Below the pieces are notes generated by a model that worked only from the letters and a program-made list of their open reading frames with translations, searched no databases and was not told where the DNA came from. From positions 1 through 42,265 of the forward strand of contig JAFUCC010000016.1 of assembly GCA_017459925.1 (NCBI GenBank): DNA of 42,265 nucleotides, in the 5' to 3' direction. Source of the DNA: Eggerthellaceae bacterium (lineage in GTDB: Bacteria; Actinomycetota; Coriobacteriia; Coriobacteriales; Eggerthellaceae). The translations under genes were made by a program, and so were the position numbers. This document shows positions 33,286-41,350 of this stretch, in pieces (the stretch's first letter is position 1; each line of letters starts with the position of its first letter).

Positions 33286-35232
33286 TTGGCCAGGAACAAA
33301 CAAGTCAATCAAAATGATAACAACTCAGCGATTGCCTACTACCGATTCTCGTCAAGCGCTCAAAACGAGGCCTCCATTGAGCAACAACGCGACGCCGCCC
33401 ATCGGTATGCACGGGGAAAAGGCCTGATTATCGTGCGCGAATACGAGGACAGGGCAATTTCTGGAAAGACATCCAAGAGGCCCGGATATCAGCAGATGCT
33501 AGCCGAGATCTCCGAGATCAAGCCCGCATTCCTGATTACATGGAAGAACGACCGCCTCGGGCGAGACCGGGCAGAGCTAGCTATCGCCAAAAAGAAGATT
33601 CGCTCGTCGGGCTGCAGGATCGAATTCGTCGCGGAGGCAAGCCCCGAAGAAGGGTCGACAGGGGTGATTCTCGACGGACTGCTCGATACCCTTTCCCAAT
33701 TCTACAGCGACCAGCTATCGGAAAACGTCAGGCGCGGCCACAGGTACAATGCCGAACGCGCATTGAGCAACGGACACAAAATTCTTGGGTACAAAGTCGG
33801 CGACGATAAGCGCTACATTCCCGACCCGGACAAAGCCCCCGTCGTCCAAAAGATTTTCAACGATTACGCCGAAGGGAAACCCCTTCAGGAAATCGCAGAT
33901 GAGCTGAATTCTCACGGCGTGCGGACGTCGGCCGGCGGCCGATTCACAATAAACGGGTTGCGGGGAACGCTTCACAACAGAGCCTACATTGGCGTGTATA
34001 AATATGCCGACGTCATCATCGAAGGCGGGATGCCTCAGCTCGTTCCAACCGAAACATTTGAAAAGGTCCAGAGGCGCTTCAATGAGAACAAGAGGGCGGG
34101 CAGGTCGAGAATGTGCAACTGCAATGGAAGCAGCCTATCGCGGTATTGGCTTACTGGAAAGCTGTTTTGTGGGATGTGCGGGAACTCGCTGCAGGGAATG
34201 TCGGGCACAAGCAAGACGGGTGCAATTCATTATTATTACGGCTGCAAAAACAGGCGCAAGGGCAATTGCAAGAAAGAACACGTCAAGAAGGTGGTAATCG
34301 AGAGAGTCGTAACGGATCTCTTACTTGAAATATTGGCTAACGACGAAAACCGAGCCATGATCGCCGTTGATGCAGTCGAGTATTACAAGATGAGTCACTC
34401 GAATTCGAATGGCTATCTCGAAAGCCTTGAAGCCGAACTGAAATCGACCGAAACAGCCCTGAGCAATATAGTCCGCGCAATTGAACAGGGCATTTTCAGC
34501 GAAACTACCCAAAATCGGCTAACTGAGCTTGAGTTTCAGAAAAGTGCGTTGCTCGACGCTCTTGCCTGCGAGAAAGCGAAACAGGAACTCACCCGAAACG
34601 AGCGGGCCATACAAGAGCACTTCAGCAACTTTGCCCAAGAAGACCTGAGCGATGACGCGATCAGAGACAAGGTTTTGGAATACTTTGTTGATGCGATTTA
34701 CTTGTTCGATGACCACGTTGACGTTGTTGGAAGCTTTTTTGGCAACAAGATCTCGTCCGAGCTGGAAAAGCCTCGATACGACGTTCAAGACTTCCTCACG
34801 CAGTTGGCGGCGGCTGATTGGTACGAAATGGAATTGGGCGGCGACCCCGATTCTCTCTTCGCCGAATCCGAAGTGAGTGAATACGAAGAAATTCAAAGTT
34901 CCAGGTCAATGGGCCAAACGGCGGAGTTCGACGCTTCGCGTTGTGGTAGGGGCGGTGGGACTCGAACCCACAATTCGAATCGGCTTTGGGTTTCCAAAGC
35001 GATAGAGCAAGAATGGTTGACTATCATATGTAGTCATCTTTGTATTGAATATTGCTTTTATTTGTCTAAAATAGTGGCGCAATCATCTGTTTTAGTCTTT
35101 TATAAAAGAGGTTATATATGGAAATCATCGGAAGAATGCGGGAGCAGGAGCGATTGGCAGCGTGCCTGGATTCGCCGAAACCCGAGTTCGTGGCGGTGTA
35201 CGGTCGCCGGCGCGTGGGAAAGACCTTCCTGA
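33286..35232 (+). CDS. Large serine recombinase, C-terminus altered by a tRNA copy
   Basis: 648 residues as read. I chose the TTG at 33286, with AGGAGG at 33274-33279, over the TTG at 33235. The resolvase domain starts AIAYYRFSSSAQ (catalytic Ser22-24) with KNDRLGRDRAE later. A recombinase domain, then a zinc ribbon (CGMCG and YGCKNRRKGNC), then a coiled coil (ESLEAELKSTETALSN) follow, as in phage and transposon integrases. Up to about 34940 the sequence is family-like. From 34944 it translates the copied tRNA-Leu 3-prime end (GRGGGTRTHN) and then runs over the start of the next gene, ending at 35232. So the last ~95 residues are not ancestral and the integrated form has a changed tail. Confidence 0.85.
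   Translation: MARNKQVNQNDNNSAIAYYRFSSSAQNEASIEQQRDAAHRYARGKGLIIVREYEDRAISGKTSKRPGYQQMLAEISEIKPAFLITWKNDRLGRDRAELAIAKKKIRSSGCRIEFVAEASPEEGSTGVILDGLLDTLSQFYSDQLSENVRRGHRYNAERALSNGHKILGYKVGDDKRYIPDPDKAPVVQKIFNDYAEGKPLQEIADELNSHGVRTSAGGRFTINGLRGTLHNRAYIGVYKYADVIIEGGMPQLVPTETFEKVQRRFNENKRAGRSRMCNCNGSSLSRYWLTGKLFCGMCGNSLQGMSGTSKTGAIHYYYGCKNRRKGNCKKEHVKKVVIERVVTDLLLEILANDENRAMIAVDAVEYYKMSHSNSNGYLESLEAELKSTETALSNIVRAIEQGIFSETTQNRLTELEFQKSALLDALACEKAKQELTRNERAIQEHFSNFAQEDLSDDAIRDKVLEYFVDAIYLFDDHVDVVGSFFGNKISSELEKPRYDVQDFLTQLAAADWYEMELGGDPDSLFAESEVSEYEEIQSSRSMGQTAEFDASRCGRGGGTRTHNSNRLWVSKAIEQEWLTIICSHLCIEYCFYLSKIVAQSSVLVFYKRGYIWKSSEECGSRSDWQRAWIRRNPSSWRCTVAGAWERPS
34944..34974. repeat. Copy of the tRNA-Leu 3-prime end, putative att core
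   Basis: 31 bases identical to the last 31 bases of tRNA-Leu(UAA) at 40139-40169, in the same orientation. It covers acceptor and T-arm, the usual crossover region for elements that enter tRNA genes. Next to it is a perfect inverted repeat GCTTTGG/CCAAAGC (34983-35000). It sits at the end of the recombinase frame, as an att site would. Confidence 0.7.
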
Positions 35233-36536
35233 TCCGCGAGTTCTTCAAGAACCGCTTCGCCTTCTACGCGTCCGGCGTCGCCGACGGGAAGACGCGCGCG
35301 CAGCTCAAGTCCTTCAACGACAGCCTACGAGAGTACGGCTGCCCGCAGCGCGCGATCCCCAAGGACTGGTTCGAAGCGTTCACCCGCCTGCGCGCCCTGC
35401 TCGAGGACGAGGGGGCGTTGCGCGAGCCCGGCAGCGACAAGCTCGTGGTGTTTCTCGACGAGCTTCCCTGGATGGACACGCCCCGCTCCGACTTCAGAGC
35501 CGCCCTCGACCGGTTCTGGAACATGTGGGGGTCCGCCCGCCCCGACCTGCTACTCATCGTGTGCGGTTCGGCCACCTCGTGGATGATAGACAACCTCATC
35601 GATGACCACGGCGGCTTCTACAACCGCGTCACCAGGCAGATAAGCCTCGCGCCCTTCACGCTGGCCGAATGCGAGGAGTATTTCGCACGCGCCCGGACGG
35701 GCATGACGCGCCGACAGGTGGTCGAATGCTACATGACCTTCGGCGGCATCCCCTATTACCTCAATCTCATCGACCGCAAGTACAGCCTCGCGCAGAACAT
35801 CGACCAACTGTGCTTCTCTCAGACAGGCGAGCTCCGCTTCGAGTTCGACCGTCTTTACCGTTCGCTGTTCAAGCACTCGGGGCGGCACGTCGCCATCGTG
35901 AGAGCGCTCGCACAGCGCTCGGGAGGCCTTCTGCGCACGGAACTCGCCGCCATGGAGGGCATCGGGGATGGAAGGCAGCTCACAGCCGCCCTCAAGGAGC
36001 TCGAACAGTGCGGCTTCGTCCGCCAATACCGCGACTTCACCAAGCCGAAGAACGGGCAAACCTACCAGCTGGTCGACCCCTTCTCCCTCTTCCACCTGCG
36101 ATTCCTCGACACGGGGGATATTGGGTCGTGGACCTCTCACCACGGCACCCCCGGCCATGCTGCATGGCGCGGGCTGGCCTTCGAGCTGGTCTGCCTGCTG
36201 CACATCGAGCAGATAAAGCGCGCCTTGGGTATATCGGGGATAGAGACCCGCGAAGTCTCGTGGAGGGCCAAGACGAGCCCCGGAGCGCAAATCGACCTGC
36301 TCATAGACAGGCGCGACGATGTTATAAGCGTGTGCGAGATGAAGTACGCACCGGACAAATTCGCCATAAGCGCCGATTACGCGAAGACACTGCATGCCAA
36401 GATCGAAGCGTTCGAGCGCGAGGCCCATCCCAGAAAGGCGCTTCACCTCACCATGATCACCATGGAGGGCGTGGCCCGCAACGCGCATTCAGACATCGTG
36501 CAACGCGAGGTCGTGGCCGACGAACTGTTCACCTAA
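35118..36536 (+). CDS. AAA ATPase with C-terminal DUF234/nuclease-like domain
   Basis: 472 residues. Walker A YGRRRVGKT near residue 30, Walker B LVVFLDELPW near 115, and a sensor segment around LLIVCGSATS; this is the archaeal-type ATPase family (Pfam ATPase_2 with DUF234). The C-terminal third has GAQIDLLIDRRDDVISVCEMKYA, a D...ExK arrangement like PD-(D/E)XK nucleases. A winged-helix region (about 240-300) links the two. The recombinase frame overlaps its start by 115 nt. Upstream 34975-35117 is AT-rich, with a GACTA/TAGTC inverted repeat. Role unknown; relatives are common in mobile islands. Confidence 0.85.
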   Translation: MEIIGRMREQERLAACLDSPKPEFVAVYGRRRVGKTFLIREFFKNRFAFYASGVADGKTRAQLKSFNDSLREYGCPQRAIPKDWFEAFTRLRALLEDEGALREPGSDKLVVFLDELPWMDTPRSDFRAALDRFWNMWGSARPDLLLIVCGSATSWMIDNLIDDHGGFYNRVTRQISLAPFTLAECEEYFARARTGMTRRQVVECYMTFGGIPYYLNLIDRKYSLAQNIDQLCFSQTGELRFEFDRLYRSLFKHSGRHVAIVRALAQRSGGLLRTELAAMEGIGDGRQLTAALKELEQCGFVRQYRDFTKPKNGQTYQLVDPFSLFHLRFLDTGDIGSWTSHHGTPGHAAWRGLAFELVCLLHIEQIKRALGISGIETREVSWRAKTSPGAQIDLLIDRRDDVISVCEMKYAPDKFAISADYAKTLHAKIEAFEREAHPRKALHLTMITMEGVARNAHSDIVQREVVADELFT

Positions 36537-36559
36537 ACGCCAGGTGCCGCCCGCGGCGT

Positions 36560-36576
36560 GCGCCGTCTGACGGCGC
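36560..36576 (+). terminator. GC-rich hairpin after the ATPase gene
   Basis: GCGCCGT-CTG-ACGGCGC, a perfect 7-bp stem 24 nt after the stop. There is no U-run, so it may be a weak terminator. Confidence 0.4.
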
Positions 36577-36718
36577 CTATCCTGCAATGCGATAAACGAA
36601 GCGACGATGCATGCCATGTAGGGTTAGATAATCAACCGCCGCGCACAACGACCCCGCGCGTGACGTGCTCGGCACAATCTTCGCCCACCCCCTTCGCGTA
36701 GATTCTTTGCTCGGAGCG

Positions 36719-36931
36719 TCAAGCGCCCTCGCAGGCATCGGCGAAGCGGAGGAATTCACCCGCCTTCAAGATGCGCACGCCTGCGAACGGGAAGTCGCGC
36801 ACGTCGTTCGTCACGAGCACGCCGCCGACGTACACGGCGGCCTCCAGGAAGGGCTTGTCCTGGAACCGCTCCTTGATGCTTGCCGGCAGCACGAAGCGTA
36901 TGACCTCGTCATTCATTGCGATGGCGGGCAT
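36719..36931 (-). pseudogene. Fusion remnant of a VapBC-like pair
   Basis: 70 residues: the first about 26 match the antitoxin at 39676-39972 (MPAIAMNDEV...) and the remaining about 44 match the end of the PIN toxin at 39257-39679 (AAVYVGGVLV...). The junction is the 8-mer CTTGTCCT (36854-36861), which occurs in the intact locus at 39392-39399 and at 39895-39902, so a 503-bp deletion between those copies explains it and keeps the frame. The catalytic N-terminus of the PIN domain is lost, so no toxin activity is expected. Confidence 0.8.
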
Positions 36932-36975
36932 TCTTCCTCCTCTTTGCTAACTTTTGGGAAAGAATTTACCATACT

Positions 36976-37075
36976 TAATGAGCCACAGGACGTTCCTGCT
37001 ACTCATTCTCCGCAAAGCGCCCAAGCGTCGTCCCGCCCACTGAAATGAGTAGCAGGAACGTCCTGCGGCTCATTA
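36976..37075. repeat. Long hairpin, 32-bp arms
   Basis: Arms 36976-37007 and 37044-37075 are complementary at 31 of 32 positions, with a 36-nt loop. Each arm carries a nested palindrome around GCAGGACGTTCCTGC or its one-base variant. A dispersed hairpin element; no gene inside. Confidence 0.7.
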
Positions 37076-37148
37076 TGAGCGCAGAATTTTCGACGAGTAA
37101 ATCGCCCAATTTCAGAATTCTTGCTGGTAAAATGATGGTCACTTTGCT

Positions 37149-37233
37149 GGTCATGACCATCATTTCCAGCGAAGGCATCGGCATAATGCCTGTTCAGAGC
37201 TGTGGTAGGAGCGAGCACGAAGCACTCGAACCC
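37149..37233. repeat. Decayed tRNA-flank copy
   Basis: 37149-37191 is identical to 40085-40127, the DNA just beyond tRNA-Leu. It continues through GGTAGG, the tRNA end, and then departs into the hairpin repeat at 37203-37233. With the fusion gene 36719-36931 it is a second copy of the 39255-40150 block, with deletions. From 37234 to 37430 I see no gene. Confidence 0.65.
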
Positions 37234-37430
37234 TTGAAATGCCGTGCGCTTCCACGCCAGAAGGTCGGTCCCGTTAAGCTGGGTTTCGTGCGGAACTCCT
37301 TCGTATTGCGGCTTCTGCTGCGCTAGACGATTGCGTCTCCCAAGCCTCATTGCGCCTGATCGGCTTTTCAAGCTTCTTCGGCTAACCGGCTAAGCCGAGA
37401 GATCTCCGTACATCATGGTAATCGCTGCCG

Positions 37431-37985
37431 CTACAGCATAATCACCTCGCGCGTGGCGCGCACGGCACGGTCTTCGCCCTCGACCCAAAGCTCGTCGACC
37501 GACGCGAGCTTTTGCGGCTCTGCGTCCGGGCCGGAGACCTCGATTCCGATGATGTCGCTGAACCAAATTCCGCGCGAGAACGCGAACGTGTGGTACTTCG
37601 TTCGGAAGACCAGCGAGACATCCGCCTCCACCACGACGCCGTCCGAAGGGTACTCGACCCGGTCGTGCACAAGCTCGACGCCGGTCATAACTTCGTTGAC
37701 GAGGTACTGCCGCGGCTCGGCGACGATGCCCGGAACGAATTCGCTATTCAGGTCGATCTCCTCGCAAGAGAACCATGTGGGTTCGTCGAACCCTGCCGGG
37801 TCGCCGTCGAGCGGATGGTAGTCGAGCGTGACGTCGATCGCGAAGCGCCCGAGGTTGACTCGGAAGCTTCCCGGGAACGTGTCGAAGCCGTACCTGCCGG
37901 CGCACTCGTATGATTTGAAGGTCTTGCCCTTCGCCTTCGACAGCACTTCCCTCATCTCGGATGTGAAGCCGGCCGCAACGATCAT
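37431..37985 (-). CDS. Hypothetical protein, possible immunity partner
   Basis: 184 residues from the ATG at 37985, which follows AAGGGGCGAG. Acidic, beta-rich, with no signal peptide or span: for example FAIDVTLDYHPL and YHTFAFSRGIWFSDIIGIEV. It overlaps the upstream gene by 4 nt (ATGA), a coupling common for toxin and immunity genes. Not recognised as a family member. Order (toxin-like, then this) fits an immunity protein, but that is a guess. Confidence 0.7.
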   Translation of the reverse strand: MIVAAGFTSEMREVLSKAKGKTFKSYECAGRYGFDTFPGSFRVNLGRFAIDVTLDYHPLDGDPAGFDEPTWFSCEEIDLNSEFVPGIVAEPRQYLVNEVMTGVELVHDRVEYPSDGVVVEADVSLVFRTKYHTFAFSRGIWFSDIIGIEVSGPDAEPQKLASVDELWVEGEDRAVRATREVIML

Positions 37986-38521
37986 CGCTCGCCCCTTTCG
38001 CGGAAGTGGACCTTTTGATTCTTGACCAGTTCGGTAGGCGAATCCGATATCTGGACCGCCGGGCTTTCGGGCGTCTTCGTGGAAACCCGGTAGTTCACCC
38101 ACGCGCCGTCGTCGAGCTTCGCCCTGACGCCCTTGCCGCCCGGTATCTCGCTCTCAACTCCGCCCTCGGACAGCTTCGAGTAGAGCTCCCGGGAGTCGCC
38201 GACCGGATCCTCAGTGCTAAACACCCTGTTATGCCCCTTGCTCCCCCTGTCAGCAAAATAGCCATCCTCGTGTAGGTGGAACTTTTCCTTCACCGCCACA
38301 GAGTTTCTCGCAAGACCACTTGGTTCGGTAGCGTGGACGCCGTCGGTGTGCTCTACGCTTTTCTTAACGTCGAGCCCGTCCATCGCGGAAGCCCTTTGCT
38401 CCTCGGCCCCGCGACGGTACTCGGACGCGCCCTCGTAAATGCCGCTTGCCCCGCTGCCCACGGCGCTATCCTTCCCGTCCAGGCTTTCGGAGCGTTTCCT
38501 CAGGTTGAGCCTGCTCCTCAT
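37982..38521 (-). CDS. Toxin-like protein (polymorphic-toxin style)
   Basis: 179 residues from the ATG at 38521; the frame upstream of it only shadows the DUF4417 gene. It overlaps the end of that gene by 56 nt and the next start by 4 nt. The N-terminal half is Ser/Gly/Glu-rich and flexible; the C-terminal half ends with DGYFADRGSKGHNRVFST, WVNYRVSTKTPESP and KVHFRERG, the length and mix seen in C-terminal toxin domains. No signal peptide. Toxin activity is inferred from context only. Confidence 0.55.
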   Translation of the reverse strand: MRSRLNLRKRSESLDGKDSAVGSGASGIYEGASEYRRGAEEQRASAMDGLDVKKSVEHTDGVHATEPSGLARNSVAVKEKFHLHEDGYFADRGSKGHNRVFSTEDPVGDSRELYSKLSEGGVESEIPGGKGVRAKLDDGAWVNYRVSTKTPESPAVQISDSPTELVKNQKVHFRERGER

Positions 38522-39212
38522 CCCGACGTTGGTAGCTTGTCCAATCGGGGTAGCGCACGAACTCCGAGTACTTCCAGTATTCGCCGAACACGTCATCGGG
38601 CGTCGAGCCGTACACGAGCACAACCTCTGGCTCGAGCCATTCGAGCATCGCCTCGAGCCCGGCTCGGAAATGACGTTTCTCGTCGTGGGTCTTAACGACT
38701 CCGTAGCTGCCGATCGACACAATCGAATGCTTTTCCACGCCGAGGAATGCCAGCGGCTCGGGAAGGAAGCCGCATGTGTAGGTTCGCTCGTCGCCCCACC
38801 GAACGTTCGGGATTGTGTAAATGCCCTTGGACTGCATGTAATGGCCAACCGCGTGGTTGCGGTACTTGTTCACGATCTGCGCCGCCAGGGGCATGTCCCA
38901 GTAGAGTGACGCGTCGGGGGTGACGAACGCTTGGTAACGTCGCAGCTCTTTAACGTACTTGTCCGGATCGCGCAGCAGGTCGGCGAATTCCACGTCGAGC
39001 TCGTACTCGCACACCGCAAAGCGGCGCGGGTCTTCGATGCGGTCCATCTTTGAGAACGGCACCATTCCGGAAGGCACCATGAGCTTCTCCGGCTTCTCGA
39101 TGATCGGAATCTCCAGGATCCCGTCGAAGCGCGCGCCGTCCACCAGTTCGGGGTTGCATCCGTCGGTGATGTTGGCCGCTCCGTCGACTTTTTTGCTCTT
39201 GCGTTTTGCCAT
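38466..39212 (-). CDS. DUF4417 protein
   Basis: 248 residues from the ATG at 39212, with GGAG upstream; a GTG two codons earlier is possible. Contains SLYWDMPLAAQIVNKYRNHA, RWGDERTYTCGFLPEP, and HFRAGLEAMLEWLEPEVVLVYG, typical of DUF4417 proteins found in phage and mobile DNA of Gram-positive bacteria. Function unknown; the tail is Glu/Gln-rich. First gene of the three-gene unit with the toxin-like and immunity-like genes. Confidence 0.78.
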   Translation of the reverse strand: MAKRKSKKVDGAANITDGCNPELVDGARFDGILEIPIIEKPEKLMVPSGMVPFSKMDRIEDPRRFAVCEYELDVEFADLLRDPDKYVKELRRYQAFVTPDASLYWDMPLAAQIVNKYRNHAVGHYMQSKGIYTIPNVRWGDERTYTCGFLPEPLAFLGVEKHSIVSIGSYGVVKTHDEKRHFRAGLEAMLEWLEPEVVLVYGSTPDDVFGEYWKYSEFVRYPDWTSYQRRDEEQAQPEETLRKPGREG

Positions 39213-39256
39213 GGCCACTCCAAACCTCTTTCGTGTTTCAACCTGTGTCTAAGGCG

Positions 39257-39679
39257 TCAAGCGCCCTCGCGGGCATCGGCGAAGCGGAGGAATTCACCCG
39301 CCTTCAAGATGCGCACACCGGCAAACGGGAAGTCGCGCACGTTGTTCGTCACGAGCACGCCGCCGACGTACACGGCGGCCTCCAGGAAGGGCTTGTCCTT
39401 GACGTCGGGGTACACGAGCGCCGGGATGGCTTTTGGAACGACCTCTTCGGCCACCTCTCGAACGAGGTCGAGCAGGGCGTCGGCTTCTGGCTTCAAGCCC
39501 CTCAACGTCACGATGCTGCGGCCTAGAACGTCCTGATACTCGTCGAGGATCTGCGAGCTCACGACCAGGTTGTACGCATCGGGGCGTTCGAGCAGCCGCA
39601 TGAGCACGCGCGCATGTTCGCCGTCGGGGGAGATCAGGGCCGCGACGAGCACGCTCGTATCGAGGACGACGTCGATCAC
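39257..39679 (-). CDS. PIN-domain toxin (VapC-like)
   Basis: 140 residues. Starts VVLDTSVLVAALIS with the first Asp of the PIN active site; a Glu in SSQILDEYQDVLGR and an Asp in LVTNNVRDFPF complete the acidic site. It overlaps the antitoxin gene by 4 nt. Expected action is RNA cleavage, as known for PIN toxins. The intact copy of the pair; the other copy is 36719-36931. Confidence 0.88.
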   Translation of the reverse strand: MIDVVLDTSVLVAALISPDGEHARVLMRLLERPDAYNLVVSSQILDEYQDVLGRSIVTLRGLKPEADALLDLVREVAEEVVPKAIPALVYPDVKDKPFLEAAVYVGGVLVTNNVRDFPFAGVRILKAGEFLRFADAREGA

Positions 39680-39972
39680 GACACGAACCCCGACTCGATG
39701 CGCTCGGACCTAACGGCATCGATGAATGCGTCTATGTCCTCGATGGTCGGCTCGGCCAACCCCGCGGCCTCGCCCTTCACGCGCGCTGACGCGAGTATCC
39801 CCGCCAGCCTGCCAGCCGATGTCGGCGCTTCCTCGATGTCGCGCATCACAAGAAAGCGTAAGCGCTCCGACATCTTCTGCCCCGACTGGGCGCACTTGTC
39901 CTGGAACCGCTCCTTGGTGCTTGCCGGCAGCACGAAGCGCATGACTTCGTCGTTCATTGCGATGGTGGGCAT
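39676..39972 (-). CDS. Antitoxin (VapB-like, RHH type)
   Basis: 98 residues; ATG after GGAGG. N-terminus TIAMNDEVMRFVLPASTKER looks like a ribbon-helix-helix DNA-binding strand and helix; the middle (MSERLRFLVMRDIEEA) and the acidic C-terminus (EPTIEDIDAFIDAVRSE) should wrap the toxin. It is first in the pair, and probably binds the operator at 39987-40021. Confidence 0.82.
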   Translation of the reverse strand: MPTIAMNDEVMRFVLPASTKERFQDKCAQSGQKMSERLRFLVMRDIEEAPTSAGRLAGILASARVKGEAAGLAEPTIEDIDAFIDAVRSERIESGFVS

Positions 39973-39986
39973 TCTTCCTCCTTTTT

Positions 39987-40021
39987 GCTAACTTTTGGTA
40001 TAAATTTTACCATATCTTAGC
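39987..40021 (-). promoter_or_regulatory. Operator for the antitoxin-toxin pair
   Basis: Nested palindromes: GCTAA/TTAGC (39987-39991 with 40017-40021) around TGGTA-TAAATTT-TACCA (39996-40012). It lies just before the antitoxin gene and includes a TA-rich -10-like core, the usual autoregulation site. The second copy near 36950-36970 is damaged. Confidence 0.6.
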
Positions 40022-40138
40022 AAGGAATCTACTCAGCTATAAGAGTATTTTTCTTTCTATTCTTAGATACAGGGTCACGTTGCCGGTCATGACCATCATT
40101 TCCAGCGAAGGCATCGGCATAATGCCTAGTCAAAACTT

Positions 40139-40223
40139 TGGTAGGGGCGGTGGGACTCGAACCCACAATCCCGAAGGAGGCGGATTTTAAGTCCGCTGCG
40201 TCTGCCAATTCCGCCACGCCCCC
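40139..40223 (-). tRNA. tRNA-Leu (anticodon UAA)
   Basis: 85 nt with encoded CCA. Acceptor GGGGGCG pairs with CGCCCCT; anticodon stem GCGGA/TCCGC encloses CTTAAAA, giving anticodon TAA; a long variable arm (CTCCTTCGGGAT) marks a class II tRNA; T-arm is GTGGGTTCGAGTCCCAC. It begins 33 nt below the Ppx stop, and its 3-prime end is the probable integration target for the island to its left. Confidence 0.93.
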
Positions 40224-40255
40224 ACGGCTGGTTATTGTAGCGCATCGCCTGTTGG

Positions 40256-41203
40256 CTACGCGCCCGCTTTCGCCATGCCCAAGATGATGCCGTGCAGGAT
40301 GTCGCGCTCGCTGGCCGTGAAGGAATCGAGGCCGGCGGTTTCCATGAGCTGGCGCATGATGAGAAGGCCCGCCAGGATGACCGGCGCACGGCCGGGGTCG
40401 AGGCCCACGATGCGCTGACGCTCGGCAAGCGTCATGGGCGCGATACGCTCGATGAGCGCGTCGACATCGGCGCACGTGGCAACGGCGCCGTGCACGCGGG
40501 AGCTGTCGTAGACTTCCATCTGCTCGCGCATCGAGACGATGCTCGTGGCCGTTCCCGCCACCGCGATGAGGCGATGCTGCAGGAAGCCGCCTTCACGAAG
40601 CGTTTCCAAATAAGGCGCGAACTCTTCCGCAATCCAGGCACGGGCGCTTGCACACTCGGCAGCTGCGGGCGGGTCTTGCGTGAAGAAACGCTCGGTCACG
40701 CGGCGACAGCCGACGTTGAACGAATGGGCGTGAACGGGTATGGCGCCCGCCTCGCCGGCGATGATCTCGGTCGATCCGCCGCCAATGTCGGCAACGGCAA
40801 CCGTCTCGCCTGGGAAGGCCGACGTGGCGCCCGCGAACGACAGGGCGGCTTCCTCTTCACCGGGAATGACCTCGGGCGCAATGCCGTACGTCGCAAGACG
40901 AGCCTTGAAATCGGCTGCGTTGTCGGCGTCGCGCGAGGCCGACGTGGCGCACGTGCGCACGGGAATGGCGCCGGCGAGCCGCATGTCGGAAAGCGTGTTC
41001 GCAAACCGCTCGACTGTTTCAGCGGTGCGCTCGATGGCCTCGGATTCCAGATGGCCCGTCTTGTCCACGCCGACGCCCAGATTGCAGATGGCGTAATCGC
41101 GATGCAGCTCTTCGATTCCGCCCTGGGCATCAACGTCGGCAATCAGCAGCCTGCATGTCACGGTTCCTATGTCGATGGCGGCATACCGTCCTGGTCGATA
41201 CAT
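40256..41203 (-). CDS. ppx: Exopolyphosphatase/guanosine pentaphosphatase family protein
   Basis: 315 residues. Actin-like ATPase-fold signatures: AAIDIGTVTCRLLIADV at the N-terminus and VADIGGGSTEIIAG at about 140. Both the Ppx and GppA types share these; at 315 residues it has only the catalytic part. It would hydrolyse polyphosphate or pppGpp. Two genes on the minus strand lie near it, tRNA-Leu below and the FtsB-like gene above, with a REP-like hairpin between. Strong family call; choice between the two activities is open. Confidence 0.88.
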   Translation of the reverse strand: MYRPGRYAAIDIGTVTCRLLIADVDAQGGIEELHRDYAICNLGVGVDKTGHLESEAIERTAETVERFANTLSDMRLAGAIPVRTCATSASRDADNAADFKARLATYGIAPEVIPGEEEAALSFAGATSAFPGETVAVADIGGGSTEIIAGEAGAIPVHAHSFNVGCRRVTERFFTQDPPAAAECASARAWIAEEFAPYLETLREGGFLQHRLIAVAGTATSIVSMREQMEVYDSSRVHGAVATCADVDALIERIAPMTLAERQRIVGLDPGRAPVILAGLLIMRQLMETAGLDSFTASERDILHGIILGMAKAGA

Positions 41204-41262
41204 CTCGGGTCCTTTCCGCGAACAAGAAACTCAAATGGGTGATTCTGCGGCTAAGCGAGGCG

Positions 41263-41340
41263 GCAAATTGAACGTCACCCCAGGGAAGATGTTCATTTTT
41301 GCAAAATTGACCATCTTCCCTGGGGTGACGTTCAATTTGC
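41263..41340. repeat. REP-like hairpin, 29-bp perfect arms
   Basis: Arms 41263-41291 and 41312-41340 are perfectly complementary, with 20 nt between. The core is GAACGTCACCCCAGGGAAGA. Lies between the ftsB-like and ppx genes and may stop transcripts or act as a REP element. The same core recurs at 42124-42265. Confidence 0.8.
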
Positions 41341-41350
41341 CTTTCGCAGC

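Noticed and set aside
38522..38848. N-terminal extension of the toxin-like frame
   Set aside because: It shadows the DUF4417 gene; composition is random-looking and there is a better ATG at 38521.
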